The position numbers and the translations under genes were made by a program. From the NCBI GenBank assembly GCA_023254245.1, contig JALQYE010000022.1:1-35200 (forward strand): a DNA stretch of 35,200 nucleotides, given 5' to 3'. Positions 9,344 through 18,842 of this stretch are shown piece by piece. Each line of letters opens with the position of its first letter. Positions within the stretch are counted from its first letter, which is position 1. This DNA comes from Emticicia sp. (lineage in GTDB: Bacteria; Bacteroidota; Bacteroidia; Cytophagales; Spirosomataceae). The notes beneath the pieces were generated by a model. That model saw only the letters and a list, made by a program, of their open reading frames with translations. It searched no databases and had not been told where the DNA came from.

Positions 9344-10381
9344 ATGTTAAAAAACAGAAAATTCATTGCCTACGCATTGGTTGTTGCTACTACTGTTGCG
9401 GCTACCTTATCCTTTTATTTTTGGCAAGTTGCCAATAGTGCCAATCTCAATGTCGAGGGCAAAAAAGATTTCGTCTTGTATATTCCAACGGGAGGGACCT
9501 ACAAAAATGTGGTTGACTCATTGCATAAATATAAAGTGATTCACGATGAAATATCATTCCAGTTTTTATCAAAATGGATGGGGTATCCCGAAAAAGTAAG
9601 AGCTGGACGCTACATTATCAAGCCAAATTCGGGTAATCGTGAAGTAATTAGCAAACTACGTCGAGGCGAGCAAGACGAGGTACGTTTGACTTTCAATAAT
9701 GTGCGTTTAAAATCAGATTTGATTAAGAAAATGGGTGGACGTTTTGAATTTAAAACCGAAGAATTGGTCGATTTACTTCGTAACCCAGAGGCGTGCCAGA
9801 AATACGGTTTCGATACAACAACAATTATGTGTATGTTTTTGCCAAATACTTATTTTATCAGATGGACAACTACTCCTGAGAAATTTATGGCAAGAATGAA
9901 CGACGAATACAATAAATATTGGACGAGCGAACGTCTTTCACAAGCGAAAGCTATTAATATGACCCCAATTCAGGTGGCAGTTTTGGCTTCAATTGTGCAA
10001 TCAGAAACCAATAAAGTGGACGAAATGCCACGAGTAGCAGGAGCATACATCAATCGTTTGGCGGCAAATATGCCTTTGCAAGCCGACCCGACCGTAAAGT
10101 TTGCCGTTGGCGATTTTTCATTACGTCGTATTCTCTACAAGCATTTGGCTGTAAATTCACCGTATAATACTTATAAAAATACAGGTTTACCGCCTGGCCC
10201 GATTGCTTTGCCTGAGCCAGTGGCATTGAATGCAGTTCTGAATTACGAACGCCACAAATACGTGTATTTCTGTGCCAAAGAAGATTTTTCGGGCTATCAT
10301 AATTTTGCCGAAACCTTTGAAGAACACACCAATAATGCTCGTATTTTCCAAGAGGCTCTTGATAAAGCGAATATTAAATAA
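9344..10381 (+). CDS. mltG: Endolytic transglycosylase MltG (YceG-like)
   Basis: VLASIVQSETNKVDEMPRVAGAYINRL..MPLQADPTVKFA..SPYNTYKNTGLPPGPI...YVYFCAKEDFSGYHNFAETFEEH. Confidence 0.95.
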   Translation: MLKNRKFIAYALVVATTVAATLSFYFWQVANSANLNVEGKKDFVLYIPTGGTYKNVVDSLHKYKVIHDEISFQFLSKWMGYPEKVRAGRYIIKPNSGNREVISKLRRGEQDEVRLTFNNVRLKSDLIKKMGGRFEFKTEELVDLLRNPEACQKYGFDTTTIMCMFLPNTYFIRWTTTPEKFMARMNDEYNKYWTSERLSQAKAINMTPIQVAVLASIVQSETNKVDEMPRVAGAYINRLAANMPLQADPTVKFAVGDFSLRRILYKHLAVNSPYNTYKNTGLPPGPIALPEPVALNAVLNYERHKYVYFCAKEDFSGYHNFAETFEEHTNNARIFQEALDKANIK

Positions 10382-10432
10382 TCTTTAGTAGGCAGTTTTC
10401 AGTAAACAGTCTTCAAAAGAATAATTTCTTAC

Positions 10433-10474
10433 CAAAAAAGCGAAGTAAACATCAGATTACTTCGCTTTTTTGTA
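10433..10474 (+). terminator. Rho-independent terminator after mltG
   Basis: aaaaaagcgaagtaa-acatcaga-ttacttcgctttttt. Confidence 0.85.
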
Positions 10475-10506
10475 TGTTTGTATTCAACAAACTATAAACC
10501 TATCTT

Positions 10507-12147
10507 ATGAAAAATATTTTCAATAAACTCTTTCTAATTTCCCTCTCGTTTGCTACGTTTCAGCTTTTTGCTCAGAAAAAAACAGCCGACCTTGTTGTGT
10601 ATAATGCCGTAGTTTATACGGTCGATAATCAATTTGCAAAAGCCGAAGCATTTGCTATCAAAGGTGGTAAATTTCTCGAAACAGGTACTTCCAAAAGCAT
10701 TTTAGCCAAATATACGGCCAAACAGAAAATTGATGCTAAGGGCAAATCCGTTTTCCCAGGTTTATATGACCCTCACAGTCACTTTTTGGGACTTGGACAA
10801 ATGCTTAGCCAATGCGATTTGGTTGATACAAAATCATACAGTGAAATCATCGAACGCCTGCAAAAATTTGAAGCTCAACACAAAGGCGATAGATGGTTGA
10901 TTGGCCGTGGCTGGGACCAAAACGATTGGGATGTAAAGGTTTTTCCAACCAAAGAATTACTCGATAAAGCTTTCCCGAATAAGCCTGTTTTCTTAATTCG
11001 GATTGATGGCCATGCCGCAGTGGTCAATTCAAAAGCCATTGAATTAGCTAAAATTTCGCCAGCCAGTAAGGTAAACGGCGGTGATGTAGAAGTGATAGAT
11101 GGACAATTAACAGGAATTTTAGTCGATAATGCTATGGGTTTGGTGCGTAGAGTAATTCCGCAAGCTACCGAAGAAGATAAACGAAAAATGCTTTTAGCGG
11201 CTCAGAAAGAGTGTTTTAAATTGGGTCTTACCACCGTTTCGGATGCGGGCTTGAACCAAGACGATATTGATTTGATTGATAAAATGAACAAAGAAGGTTC
11301 GTTGAAAATCCGTAATTACGTAATGGTTTCGCTCGGAATCAGAAATCTTGATTATTTTATCAAAAAAGGTGTTTATAAAACTGACCGATTAAATGTTCGT
11401 TCGTTCAAGCTATATGCCGATGGTGCTTTGGGTTCACGAGGTGCGTGTTTGCTGAAACCATACAGCGATGAACCTTCAAAGACAGGCTTTTTGTTGTTGA
11501 GTGCGGCTGAGTTGGAGCGTAGTCTTACGCAAATCTATAATTCAGGTTTTCAGGCAAATACCCACTGCATTGGCGACTCGGCCAATCGTTTGATTTTAGA
11601 TATTTATGGAAAACTATTGAAGACTAAAAACGACCGTCGTTGGAGAATCGAACATGCACAAGTGGTTGATAAACAAGATGTTCCGAAATTTGGCAAATAC
11701 TCAATTATTCCCTCGATTCAGGCTACACACGCTACATCAGATATGTATTGGGCAGATGAACGTTTGGGCGATACTCGTGTAAAAACCGCTTATGCTTTTC
11801 AAGATTTACTAAAACAAAACGGCTTTTTAGCCAATGGTAGTGATTTCCCTGTTGAGTATGTGAATCCACTTTACGGTTTTCACTCGGCGGTTGCTCGACA
11901 AGATGCCAAGAATTTCCCCGAAGGAGGTTTTCAGATGGAAAATGCACTCACGCGTGAGCAAGCCCTAAAAGCTATGACGATTTGGAGTGCGTACGCCAAT
12001 TTTGAAGAAAAAGAACGTGGCAGTATCGAGGCTGGAAAAATGGCAGATTTTGTGATTTTAGAAGATGATTTGATTCTCGCTCCGAAAGAAAAACTCAGAA
12101 ATATCAAGGTTTTAAATACATTTGTAGGTGGCGAGAAAGTGCATTAA
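10507..12147 (+). CDS. Amidohydrolase family protein (YtcJ-like)
   Basis: ADLVVYNAVVYTVDNQ, FPGLYDPHSHFLGLG, GRGWDQNDW, DGHAAVVNSKA, LYADGALGSRGA, RIEHAQVVD, NGSDFPVEYVNPL motifs; N-terminal signal peptide. Confidence 0.9.
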   Translation: MKNIFNKLFLISLSFATFQLFAQKKTADLVVYNAVVYTVDNQFAKAEAFAIKGGKFLETGTSKSILAKYTAKQKIDAKGKSVFPGLYDPHSHFLGLGQMLSQCDLVDTKSYSEIIERLQKFEAQHKGDRWLIGRGWDQNDWDVKVFPTKELLDKAFPNKPVFLIRIDGHAAVVNSKAIELAKISPASKVNGGDVEVIDGQLTGILVDNAMGLVRRVIPQATEEDKRKMLLAAQKECFKLGLTTVSDAGLNQDDIDLIDKMNKEGSLKIRNYVMVSLGIRNLDYFIKKGVYKTDRLNVRSFKLYADGALGSRGACLLKPYSDEPSKTGFLLLSAAELERSLTQIYNSGFQANTHCIGDSANRLILDIYGKLLKTKNDRRWRIEHAQVVDKQDVPKFGKYSIIPSIQATHATSDMYWADERLGDTRVKTAYAFQDLLKQNGFLANGSDFPVEYVNPLYGFHSAVARQDAKNFPEGGFQMENALTREQALKAMTIWSAYANFEEKERGSIEAGKMADFVILEDDLILAPKEKLRNIKVLNTFVGGEKVH

Positions 12148-12158
12148 GCCTTTCTGAA

Positions 12159-12231
12159 ATACCCGTGGCACGATTCTTTTGTCAATATCATCAACGTATT
12201 GAAATAGATGGAGGTCACGGGTGTTTTTTTG
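12159..12231 (+). terminator. Terminator-like hairpin with long loop
   Basis: acccgtggc ... gtcacgggtgttttttt. Confidence 0.5.
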
Positions 12232-12292
12232 AGCGTAAAGTATTTTACTACGTTATTCAACCGATATTTTGTAAAATACTAAATGCTGTGCA

Positions 12293-13951
12293 ATGGAATC
12301 AATAAGTACTACTCGAAAAATTCTTCTCAGAACCTTTTATGGGTTCTTATTCTTCTGTCTTGTAGTTACTTTGGTCGGTATTTGGGGTTTAAAACCTTTA
12401 TTATCACGCCGAATCAAAGATGCTGTTCTAAAATCAACGAATGGTTTATATCAAATAGATTTTAAAGATATTCAGTACAGCCCAGTAACGGGTAATGCCG
12501 AAATAAAAAACGTAACATGGAAGCCTGATTTCATGCTATTCGATAAGTTGAGAGCAGAGAGAAAACTTCCAAATAATGTTTTTGAGTGTAGAGTAGAAGA
12601 AATAAATCTTACTGGCCTAAAGCCCTGGACAATTATTTCGTCTAAAAGACTAAATATCAATTCTATCTCTGTGGCTAATCCGTTTATCGAGATTCTTCAC
12701 GAAAAGCACGAATACAATACAACCAACAAGTCTAAAACGCCTTATCAGATTATCTCAAAATTTGTTAATTCTTTTTCGGTTGATAAAATTAAACTCGAAA
12801 ATATTAGTCTGGCCTACACAAATTTATCGAAGTCGAAACGAACAAAAAGTAGTAAAATTGAAAGCCTTGATTTAGAAATCTCAAATTTTTTGATTGATTC
12901 GCTTTCGCACCAAGACACCGCACGTTTTTATTATACGAAAGAATGTACAATTAAATTGAAAAATTTTGAACTTCCTTCCGCTGACTCTCTCAATACTTTT
13001 AGCCTTAATTCCTTAGAGTTTTCGAGTAAAAAGCGTTCATTACTCATTCAAGAATTAGCCTTAAAACCTCATTATAAACCCATTGTTTATGGTAATAAAT
13101 CGAATGGAAATGACAGAATAGAGGTGGTGTGTGAGCTCATAAAAATTTCGGAAATAGATTTAGAAAAGTTATTCAAAGAAAAGAAAATCTACGCAAATGA
13201 GCTGAGTATTGATAAAGGTAAACTCGCTGTTTTTTCTGATGACCGACCTTTTCCTCGTCCAGCTAAAGCAGCTTATCGTTTATTTCCACACCAACTTTTT
13301 AGTAAGTTAACGCTCAAATGCAACATCCAGCACGTCAAACTTCAACGAATAGACGTAACCTTTTCGCAGTATAATCCCGAAACCCGCCTCACAGGTTCAC
13401 TTTATTTTAATACAATCAAGGGCAAAATCACAAACGTAACCAACGATACCATTCCGCTCCAACAAAACCCAATTTGTGAAGCTAATTTATGGATGCAATT
13501 TATGAAAAAAAATCCCGTAAATTTGGCTTTTAACTTCAACTTAAAAGACCCAAATGGAGCTTTCAGTTGTAAAGGGGAGGTGTCGGCAATGCCCTTTGCT
13601 GACCTCAATCAAGTAACTTATGCCTTAGCAAAGGCAAAAGTAGAATCAGGTGCTCTCGACCGTTTTTCTTTCGATTTACGTGGAAATCAGTTTGGTTTAT
13701 CGGGGCCAGTTACGCTACTTTACCATGATTTAAAAGTAAATTTATGGAAAGAACAGCAAGATACTAAACTCATGAAGAAGAAGAAGTTGCTTTCTTTTTT
13801 AGCCAATAATAGTGTTTTGAAACCAAGTAACCCACTGAAACGAAAACCCACAACAATAGCACAAGTAAACTATAAAAGAGACCCACAAAAAGGCTTTTTT
13901 TCGGTCTTTTGGCGAGCTTTACTCGATGGAATTAAAGAAACTGTGATATAA
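12293..13951 (+). CDS. AsmA/DUF748-like envelope protein
   Basis: N-terminal TM then IDFKDIQYSPVTGNAEIKNVTWKPD and repeated beta-rich motifs; C-terminal RDPQKGFFSVFWRALLDGIKETV. Weak family resemblance only. Confidence 0.5.
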   Translation: MESISTTRKILLRTFYGFLFFCLVVTLVGIWGLKPLLSRRIKDAVLKSTNGLYQIDFKDIQYSPVTGNAEIKNVTWKPDFMLFDKLRAERKLPNNVFECRVEEINLTGLKPWTIISSKRLNINSISVANPFIEILHEKHEYNTTNKSKTPYQIISKFVNSFSVDKIKLENISLAYTNLSKSKRTKSSKIESLDLEISNFLIDSLSHQDTARFYYTKECTIKLKNFELPSADSLNTFSLNSLEFSSKKRSLLIQELALKPHYKPIVYGNKSNGNDRIEVVCELIKISEIDLEKLFKEKKIYANELSIDKGKLAVFSDDRPFPRPAKAAYRLFPHQLFSKLTLKCNIQHVKLQRIDVTFSQYNPETRLTGSLYFNTIKGKITNVTNDTIPLQQNPICEANLWMQFMKKNPVNLAFNFNLKDPNGAFSCKGEVSAMPFADLNQVTYALAKAKVESGALDRFSFDLRGNQFGLSGPVTLLYHDLKVNLWKEQQDTKLMKKKKLLSFLANNSVLKPSNPLKRKPTTIAQVNYKRDPQKGFFSVFWRALLDGIKETVI

Positions 13952-14036
13952 ATTTCTATACTAAAAACTATGATTAGCGTAACTTTATAAGTTGAAAATC
14001 AACTTAGTAAAGATAGATATGTTGAAGATAAAAAAG

Positions 14037-14065
14037 TTGATTTTATTAAATAAAATGTAAATTTG
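14037..14065 (+). promoter_or_regulatory. Bacteroidota promoter (TTG-N18-TAAATTTG) for the ATPase/TOPRIM operon
   Basis: TTG at 14037-14039 and TAAATTTG at 14058-14065, 28 nt before the ATG at 14094. Confidence 0.55.
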
Positions 14066-14093
14066 AAAGCTAATTTTCTTAAAGAATAGAATA

Positions 14094-15233
14094 ATGAGAA
14101 TTAAATCACTAAGAATAAAAAATAACTATTTAGACTGGGAATTTGAAGAAATTACCTTTTTCTACAATTTGACACTGCTTGTGGGAGTGTCAGGGGTTGG
14201 AAAAACACAAATATTAAGAGCAATTGATGATTTACAAGATATTGCTAATGGAAGAGCAATTAATGGTTTTGAATGGTATATTGTATTTTCAACAGTATCT
14301 AATAAAGAATATACTTGGGAAGGTTCCTTTTCAGTATTAGATGATACGTTATTTAAAAGTGAAGATGATGATAACGAAGGAAAGGCAAAGCCTACTATTA
14401 TTTTTGAGAAATTGAAAGATAATGCTGTAAATGAGTATTTAATTGATAGAAATACTAACTCTACTACATTCAATGGTAACATAATGCCTAAATTATCATC
14501 TTCACAATCAATGATTTACATCCTTAAAGAAGAACCCAGTATAAATGGTATAGTTGAGGCATTTGAGAAAATAATTTTTAAAGACCATACCCATAGAGAA
14601 GGGGGGAAAATATCATTTTCTCGTAAGCCAATTAAATCACTCAGAGAAAGTTATAAAAACTTTGAAGAAATAAAGAATAGTAGTGAAGATATAAGAATTA
14701 AGCTTTTCTTATGTTCAGAGTTAAAGTTAGATATATTTCAAGGAATAAAGAATAGATTTATTGATATTTTCCCTCAAATTGAAGATATTAAAATATCTCA
14801 AGTAGAGCAGAAGGACTTTCCTATTAATATTGACCAAACAATTCCCATTATATCAATCAAAGAAAAAGATGTACCAAAATGGATACGAGAAGACCGTATG
14901 TCTTCTGGTATGTTACGGACTATTATTCATATTTGCGAGATATTACTTTCTAATGATGGTTCGGTAATTCTTATAGATGAGTTTGAAAATAGTTTAGGTA
15001 TCAATTGTATTGACATCCTTACTGACGATTTAATACATGAAAATAGAAATCTACAATTTATCGCTACGAGTCATCATCCATACATTATCAATAATATCCC
15101 ATATGAGTATTGGAAAATTGTAAGTAGGAAAGGAGGAAAAATTCATATTAAAGATGCTTCTGCCTATAGTTTAGGTAAATCAAAGCAAGATGCATTTCTT
15201 CAATTAACTAAAATATTAGAAAAACAATCGTAG
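14094..15233 (+). CDS. AAA family ATPase (SMC/ABC-type, OLD/AbiLi-like)
   Basis: Walker A GVSGVGKT, signature-like RMSSGMLRTIIHICEILLS, Walker B VILIDEFENSLG, C-terminal FIATSHHPYIIN. Confidence 0.85.
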   Translation: MRIKSLRIKNNYLDWEFEEITFFYNLTLLVGVSGVGKTQILRAIDDLQDIANGRAINGFEWYIVFSTVSNKEYTWEGSFSVLDDTLFKSEDDDNEGKAKPTIIFEKLKDNAVNEYLIDRNTNSTTFNGNIMPKLSSSQSMIYILKEEPSINGIVEAFEKIIFKDHTHREGGKISFSRKPIKSLRESYKNFEEIKNSSEDIRIKLFLCSELKLDIFQGIKNRFIDIFPQIEDIKISQVEQKDFPINIDQTIPIISIKEKDVPKWIREDRMSSGMLRTIIHICEILLSNDGSVILIDEFENSLGINCIDILTDDLIHENRNLQFIATSHHPYIINNIPYEYWKIVSRKGGKIHIKDASAYSLGKSKQDAFLQLTKILEKQS

Positions 15234-15235
15234 TT

Positions 15236-15976
15236 ATGAACTTCTATTTTGTATTTGAAGGAAAGACTGAATCGATTGTTTATAAAGAATGGCTTTCTGT
15301 TCTTTTACCACAACTTTCAGAAGTAGATAGTTTTGATGCCGTGATAGAGAACAACTACTATTACGAGAGTGATATGGGCATACCAGATTGCTATAATGTA
15401 GTAGCGAATGCTATTCAAGAAATCAATGAGTTTCCAAAATATGATTATTTGGTACTTTTTATTGATGCAGACCGATTTACTATTGAAGAGAAGAAGAAAG
15501 AAGCCTTTGGTACTATTTTTGAGAAATTAATGAGTTCAGAAAAAAACTATACTTACAAAGAGCTACCTCATACTTGTAAATTAGAAGTCATTGTTCAGAG
15601 AGTTTGTATTGAAACATGGTTTTTAGGAAATCGTAGGTTTTTTGTAAGAAACCCACAAAGTGAGTTACTACGAAAATATGTAGAGTATTTTGATGTGAGT
15701 AGTAATGACCCCGAAGAATTAGCAAGTGAATTCATTCAAAATAATGAAGGGACAAACCAGATTTTTGGATACAGTACGAAAGCTTTATTTCATGAAGGAT
15801 ATTTGAGAGAGGTTTTTAAAGAAAGGCTCAAAGGAATTTCTTATCAGAAAAGTAGGCCGAAAGAAGTTCAAACACCGCAATATTTGGAGCAAATCATTGT
15901 TCGTACTAAAGACTTTTCTTCTCATTTAAGTAGTTTTCAAGAGTTTGTCTCATTTTGTGAAAAATTACAGTTTTAA
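15236..15976 (+). CDS. TOPRIM-like (DUF4276/RloB/AbiLii-type) putative nuclease partner
   Basis: FEGKTE at N-terminus, YDYLVLFIDADRF (DxD), CIETWFLGN motif; starts 2 nt after the ATPase stop. Confidence 0.65.
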   Translation: MNFYFVFEGKTESIVYKEWLSVLLPQLSEVDSFDAVIENNYYYESDMGIPDCYNVVANAIQEINEFPKYDYLVLFIDADRFTIEEKKKEAFGTIFEKLMSSEKNYTYKELPHTCKLEVIVQRVCIETWFLGNRRFFVRNPQSELLRKYVEYFDVSSNDPEELASEFIQNNEGTNQIFGYSTKALFHEGYLREVFKERLKGISYQKSRPKEVQTPQYLEQIIVRTKDFSSHLSSFQEFVSFCEKLQF

Positions 15977-15986
15977 TCAGAAAACT

Positions 15987-16493
15987 ATGATAAACATTCT
16001 TTTTGTTTGCCTTGGCAATATTTGTCGCTCTCCGATAGCCGAAGGCACATTTCGTGAATTAGTCAAAAAACGTGGCCTTGAAGACCAAATTTCGTGCGAT
16101 TCAGCAGGTACAGCTGGCTATCACATTGGCCAGCTACCTGACCAGCGAACCATGAAAAACGCCGAGAAGCATGGAATTAAACTCACGCACCGTGGGCGTA
16201 AACTCTCCGAAGCAGATTTAGATGCCTTCGACCATATTGTGGTCATGGACGAAGCAAATTTTAAAGATGTGAACGATTTTTACTACAAAATCAAGCATAG
16301 AACCCCATCTGCCGATAAACTTTTTTTACTCCGTGACCACGACCCCGAAACTCGTGGGGTCAAAGAAGTACCTGACCCATACTACGAATCAGAGCCTTTT
16401 TTTGAAGAAGTTTATCAAATCGTATGGCGAAGCAATGAGGCTTTACTCGATTACTTAATCGAAAAACATCACCTTGCGAAATCGGAAAAATAA
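15987..16493 (+). CDS. Low molecular weight protein-tyrosine phosphatase
   Basis: ILFVCLGNICRSPIAEG active site and VPDPYYE acid loop; listed ORF start (15945) is upstream of the likely ATG at 15987. Confidence 0.95.
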   Translation: MINILFVCLGNICRSPIAEGTFRELVKKRGLEDQISCDSAGTAGYHIGQLPDQRTMKNAEKHGIKLTHRGRKLSEADLDAFDHIVVMDEANFKDVNDFYYKIKHRTPSADKLFLLRDHDPETRGVKEVPDPYYESEPFFEEVYQIVWRSNEALLDYLIEKHHLAKSEK

Positions 16494-17017
16494 TGAATCT
16501 CTATCAAGAAATTCTTCGGGAGCATTCCAAGGCCAACGTCAATAAAACCATTGATTATATTGGTTCTGACGAAGACCGTTTCGCTGAATTGATGCAGATT
16601 TTCTTGAAAGGAGATTACCGTACTACGCAGCGTTCGTCGTGGATTGTGAGCGAGTGTGCCGAGCAGTATCCGTTTTTAATAAAACCCTATTTCCGAAGTT
16701 TAATTGATAAACTGAAAGAATCCGCCATTCATGGGGCAGTCCGTCGAAATATTGTCAGAATTTGGCAATTTGTAGAAATCCCCGAAGAGTTTATGGGTGA
16801 AATCTACGATGTTTGCTTTCGTTACCTGACTGGTAATGAGGCTATTACCGTGGTTGCGTTTTCAATGACCGTTTGCTTTAGAGTCGCTCAACATTTTCCC
16901 GAACTCAAACCTGAATTACGGGTAACAATTGAAGATTTATTGCTCAAACATCAAGATGGCTCGGCAGGAATAAATAGCAGAGGAAAGAAAGTTTTAGCCG
17001 AATTGAAAAAAAAATGA
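16493..17017 (+). CDS. Hypothetical alpha-helical (HEAT/ARM-like) protein
   Basis: TAATG-style overlap with the LMW-PTP stop; helical repeats such as YPFLIKPYFRSLIDKLKES...GAVRRNIVRIWQF. Confidence 0.6.
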   Translation: MNLYQEILREHSKANVNKTIDYIGSDEDRFAELMQIFLKGDYRTTQRSSWIVSECAEQYPFLIKPYFRSLIDKLKESAIHGAVRRNIVRIWQFVEIPEEFMGEIYDVCFRYLTGNEAITVVAFSMTVCFRVAQHFPELKPELRVTIEDLLLKHQDGSAGINSRGKKVLAELKKK

Positions 17018-17131
17018 GTAAATTTGGGGAATCAATTAACCAAAGAATTCATTACAATTCGTATGCTTCATGAGCCTCTTCATACGATTCGTCTTAATAA
17101 AATTCCTCTGTGGGGGCAAGGGGTTTAACTT

Positions 17132-18694
17132 ATGAACAAAAAAGTAGCTTTAATCATCCTTGATGGATGGGGAATTCCTAAAAAGGGAGAAGAGTGGCGT
17201 TCGGCAATCGAAGCCGCCAATGTGCCATATTTCAGAAAACTCATGAGCGAATACCCAAACAGTACGCTTGAGGCGTGCGGTCGTGCCGTAGGTTTACCAA
17301 ACGGACAAATGGGTAACTCAGAGGTTGGCCACATGAATTTAGGGGCTGGCCGAGTGGTGTATCAGGAATTAGAAAAAATTAATATAGCAGTAGAAGAAGG
17401 TCATTTGGCCAAAGAACCAGTGTTGGTTGAAGCTTTTGAATATGCCAAGACCAATGGTAAGAAAGTTCACTTCATTGGTTTAGTCTCAGATGGTGGCGTG
17501 CATTCACACATCGACCACGTAAAAGGACTTGTAAAAGCTGCTGGCGAATACGGTTTGAAAGATGTTTTCGTACATGCCTTTACTGATGGTCGTGATTGCG
17601 ACCCAAAAAGTGGAAAAGGCTTCTTAGCCGACCTCCAAGCAACGCTTGAAACAACTGGTGGCAAGTTGGCTTCGGTGACAGGTCGTTACTACGCAATGGA
17701 CCGTGACAAACGCTGGGAGCGTGTAAAAATGACTTACGATGCAATGGTAAATGGCATTGCAGCAGTGGACGAAAACGTAGAGGGCTTAGAGGTAAAAATT
17801 CAGATTGAAGAATTACCACAAGTGATTCAAGATTTTTATGAAGAAGGTATTACCGACGAATTTTTAAAGCCAATCGTAATCGTAGAAGACGAAAAACCTG
17901 TAGCAGTTATCGAAGAGGGTGATGTGGTGATGTGTTTCAATTTCCGTACTGACCGTGGGCGTGAAATTACGGAAGCACTTACTCAAAAAGACTTCCCAGA
18001 CTTTGGTATGAAGGCCTTGAGTTTGTACTACATAACCATGACAATGTATGACGAAACCTACAAAAATGTGAAGGTTATTTACGAAAAAGATAATTTGAAT
18101 AATACCTTGGGTGAAGTGTTGGAGCGAGCGAAGAAAAAACAAATTCGTATTGCCGAAACCGAAAAATATCCACACGTAACGTTCTTCTTTTCGGGTGGAC
18201 ACGAACAACCATTCGAGGGCGAAAGTCGTTTGCTTTGTCCATCGCCAAAAGATGTACCAACCTATGATTTAAAGCCGCAAATGGCTGCTTTTGATATTGA
18301 TAATGCTATTTTGCCTGAACTCCAAAAAGGCGAAGTTGATTTTATCTGCTTAAACTTTGCTAATCCTGATATGGTAGGCCATACAGGTGTTTTCTCGGCC
18401 GTTGTTGAAGCCGTTGAAGCCGTTGATAAATGCTTAGAGCAAGTGGTAGAAACTGGTTTGGCCAATGGTTATACATTCATCGTAATTGCCGACCACGGTA
18501 ATGCCGATTATATGATTAACGACGATAAAACGCCAAATACGCAGCACTCACTCAACCTTGTGCCGTGCATTATCGTTGATAAAACCGACCGTTTTGATGT
18601 AAAAGATGGTAAACTTGGTGATATTGCTCCTACAATTCTGACTTTGATGGGCGTAGAAATTCCAAAAGAAATGACAGGTAATGTTTTAATATAA
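17132..18694 (+). CDS. gpmI: 2,3-bisphosphoglycerate-independent phosphoglycerate mutase
   Basis: LIILDGWGIPK, MGNSEVGHMNLGAGRVVYQ, VSDGGVHSH, HAFTDGRDCDP, FNFRTDRGREIT, NFANPDMVGHTG, ADHGNAD motifs. Confidence 0.97.
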   Translation: MNKKVALIILDGWGIPKKGEEWRSAIEAANVPYFRKLMSEYPNSTLEACGRAVGLPNGQMGNSEVGHMNLGAGRVVYQELEKINIAVEEGHLAKEPVLVEAFEYAKTNGKKVHFIGLVSDGGVHSHIDHVKGLVKAAGEYGLKDVFVHAFTDGRDCDPKSGKGFLADLQATLETTGGKLASVTGRYYAMDRDKRWERVKMTYDAMVNGIAAVDENVEGLEVKIQIEELPQVIQDFYEEGITDEFLKPIVIVEDEKPVAVIEEGDVVMCFNFRTDRGREITEALTQKDFPDFGMKALSLYYITMTMYDETYKNVKVIYEKDNLNNTLGEVLERAKKKQIRIAETEKYPHVTFFFSGGHEQPFEGESRLLCPSPKDVPTYDLKPQMAAFDIDNAILPELQKGEVDFICLNFANPDMVGHTGVFSAVVEAVEAVDKCLEQVVETGLANGYTFIVIADHGNADYMINDDKTPNTQHSLNLVPCIIVDKTDRFDVKDGKLGDIAPTILTLMGVEIPKEMTGNVLI

Positions 18695-18710
18695 AGTATT
18701 TTTCGTGGAA

Positions 18711-18757
18711 AGGGAAGTCTTCGCTGGGCGACACTCGCTTCAAGCGAAGACTTCCCT
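18711..18757. repeat. Inverted repeat, 15-bp stem
   Basis: agggaagtcttcgct-gggcgacactcgcttca-agcgaagacttccct. Confidence 0.8.
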
Positions 18758-18765
18758 GAAATATA

Positions 18766-18803
18766 AAATCCCCCAAGAGCAAACTCAAGGGGGATTTTTA
18801 TTT
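18766..18803. terminator. Terminator between gpmI and tig
   Basis: aaatccccc-aagagcaaactcaa-gggggatttttattt. Confidence 0.8.
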
Positions 18804-18842
18804 ATTTCTATTGACTATCGTCTATCGACTGTGGTCTCAAAA

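Noticed and set aside
16493-17017. HEAT-like protein as a third member of the ATPase/TOPRIM cassette
   Set aside because: It overlaps the LMW-PTP stop codon and shares the less AT-rich composition of the housekeeping genes, so it belongs with the phosphatase and not with the cassette.
17864-18465. Minus-strand ORFs inside gpmI
   Set aside because: Antisense shadows of a highly conserved gene with strong codon bias.
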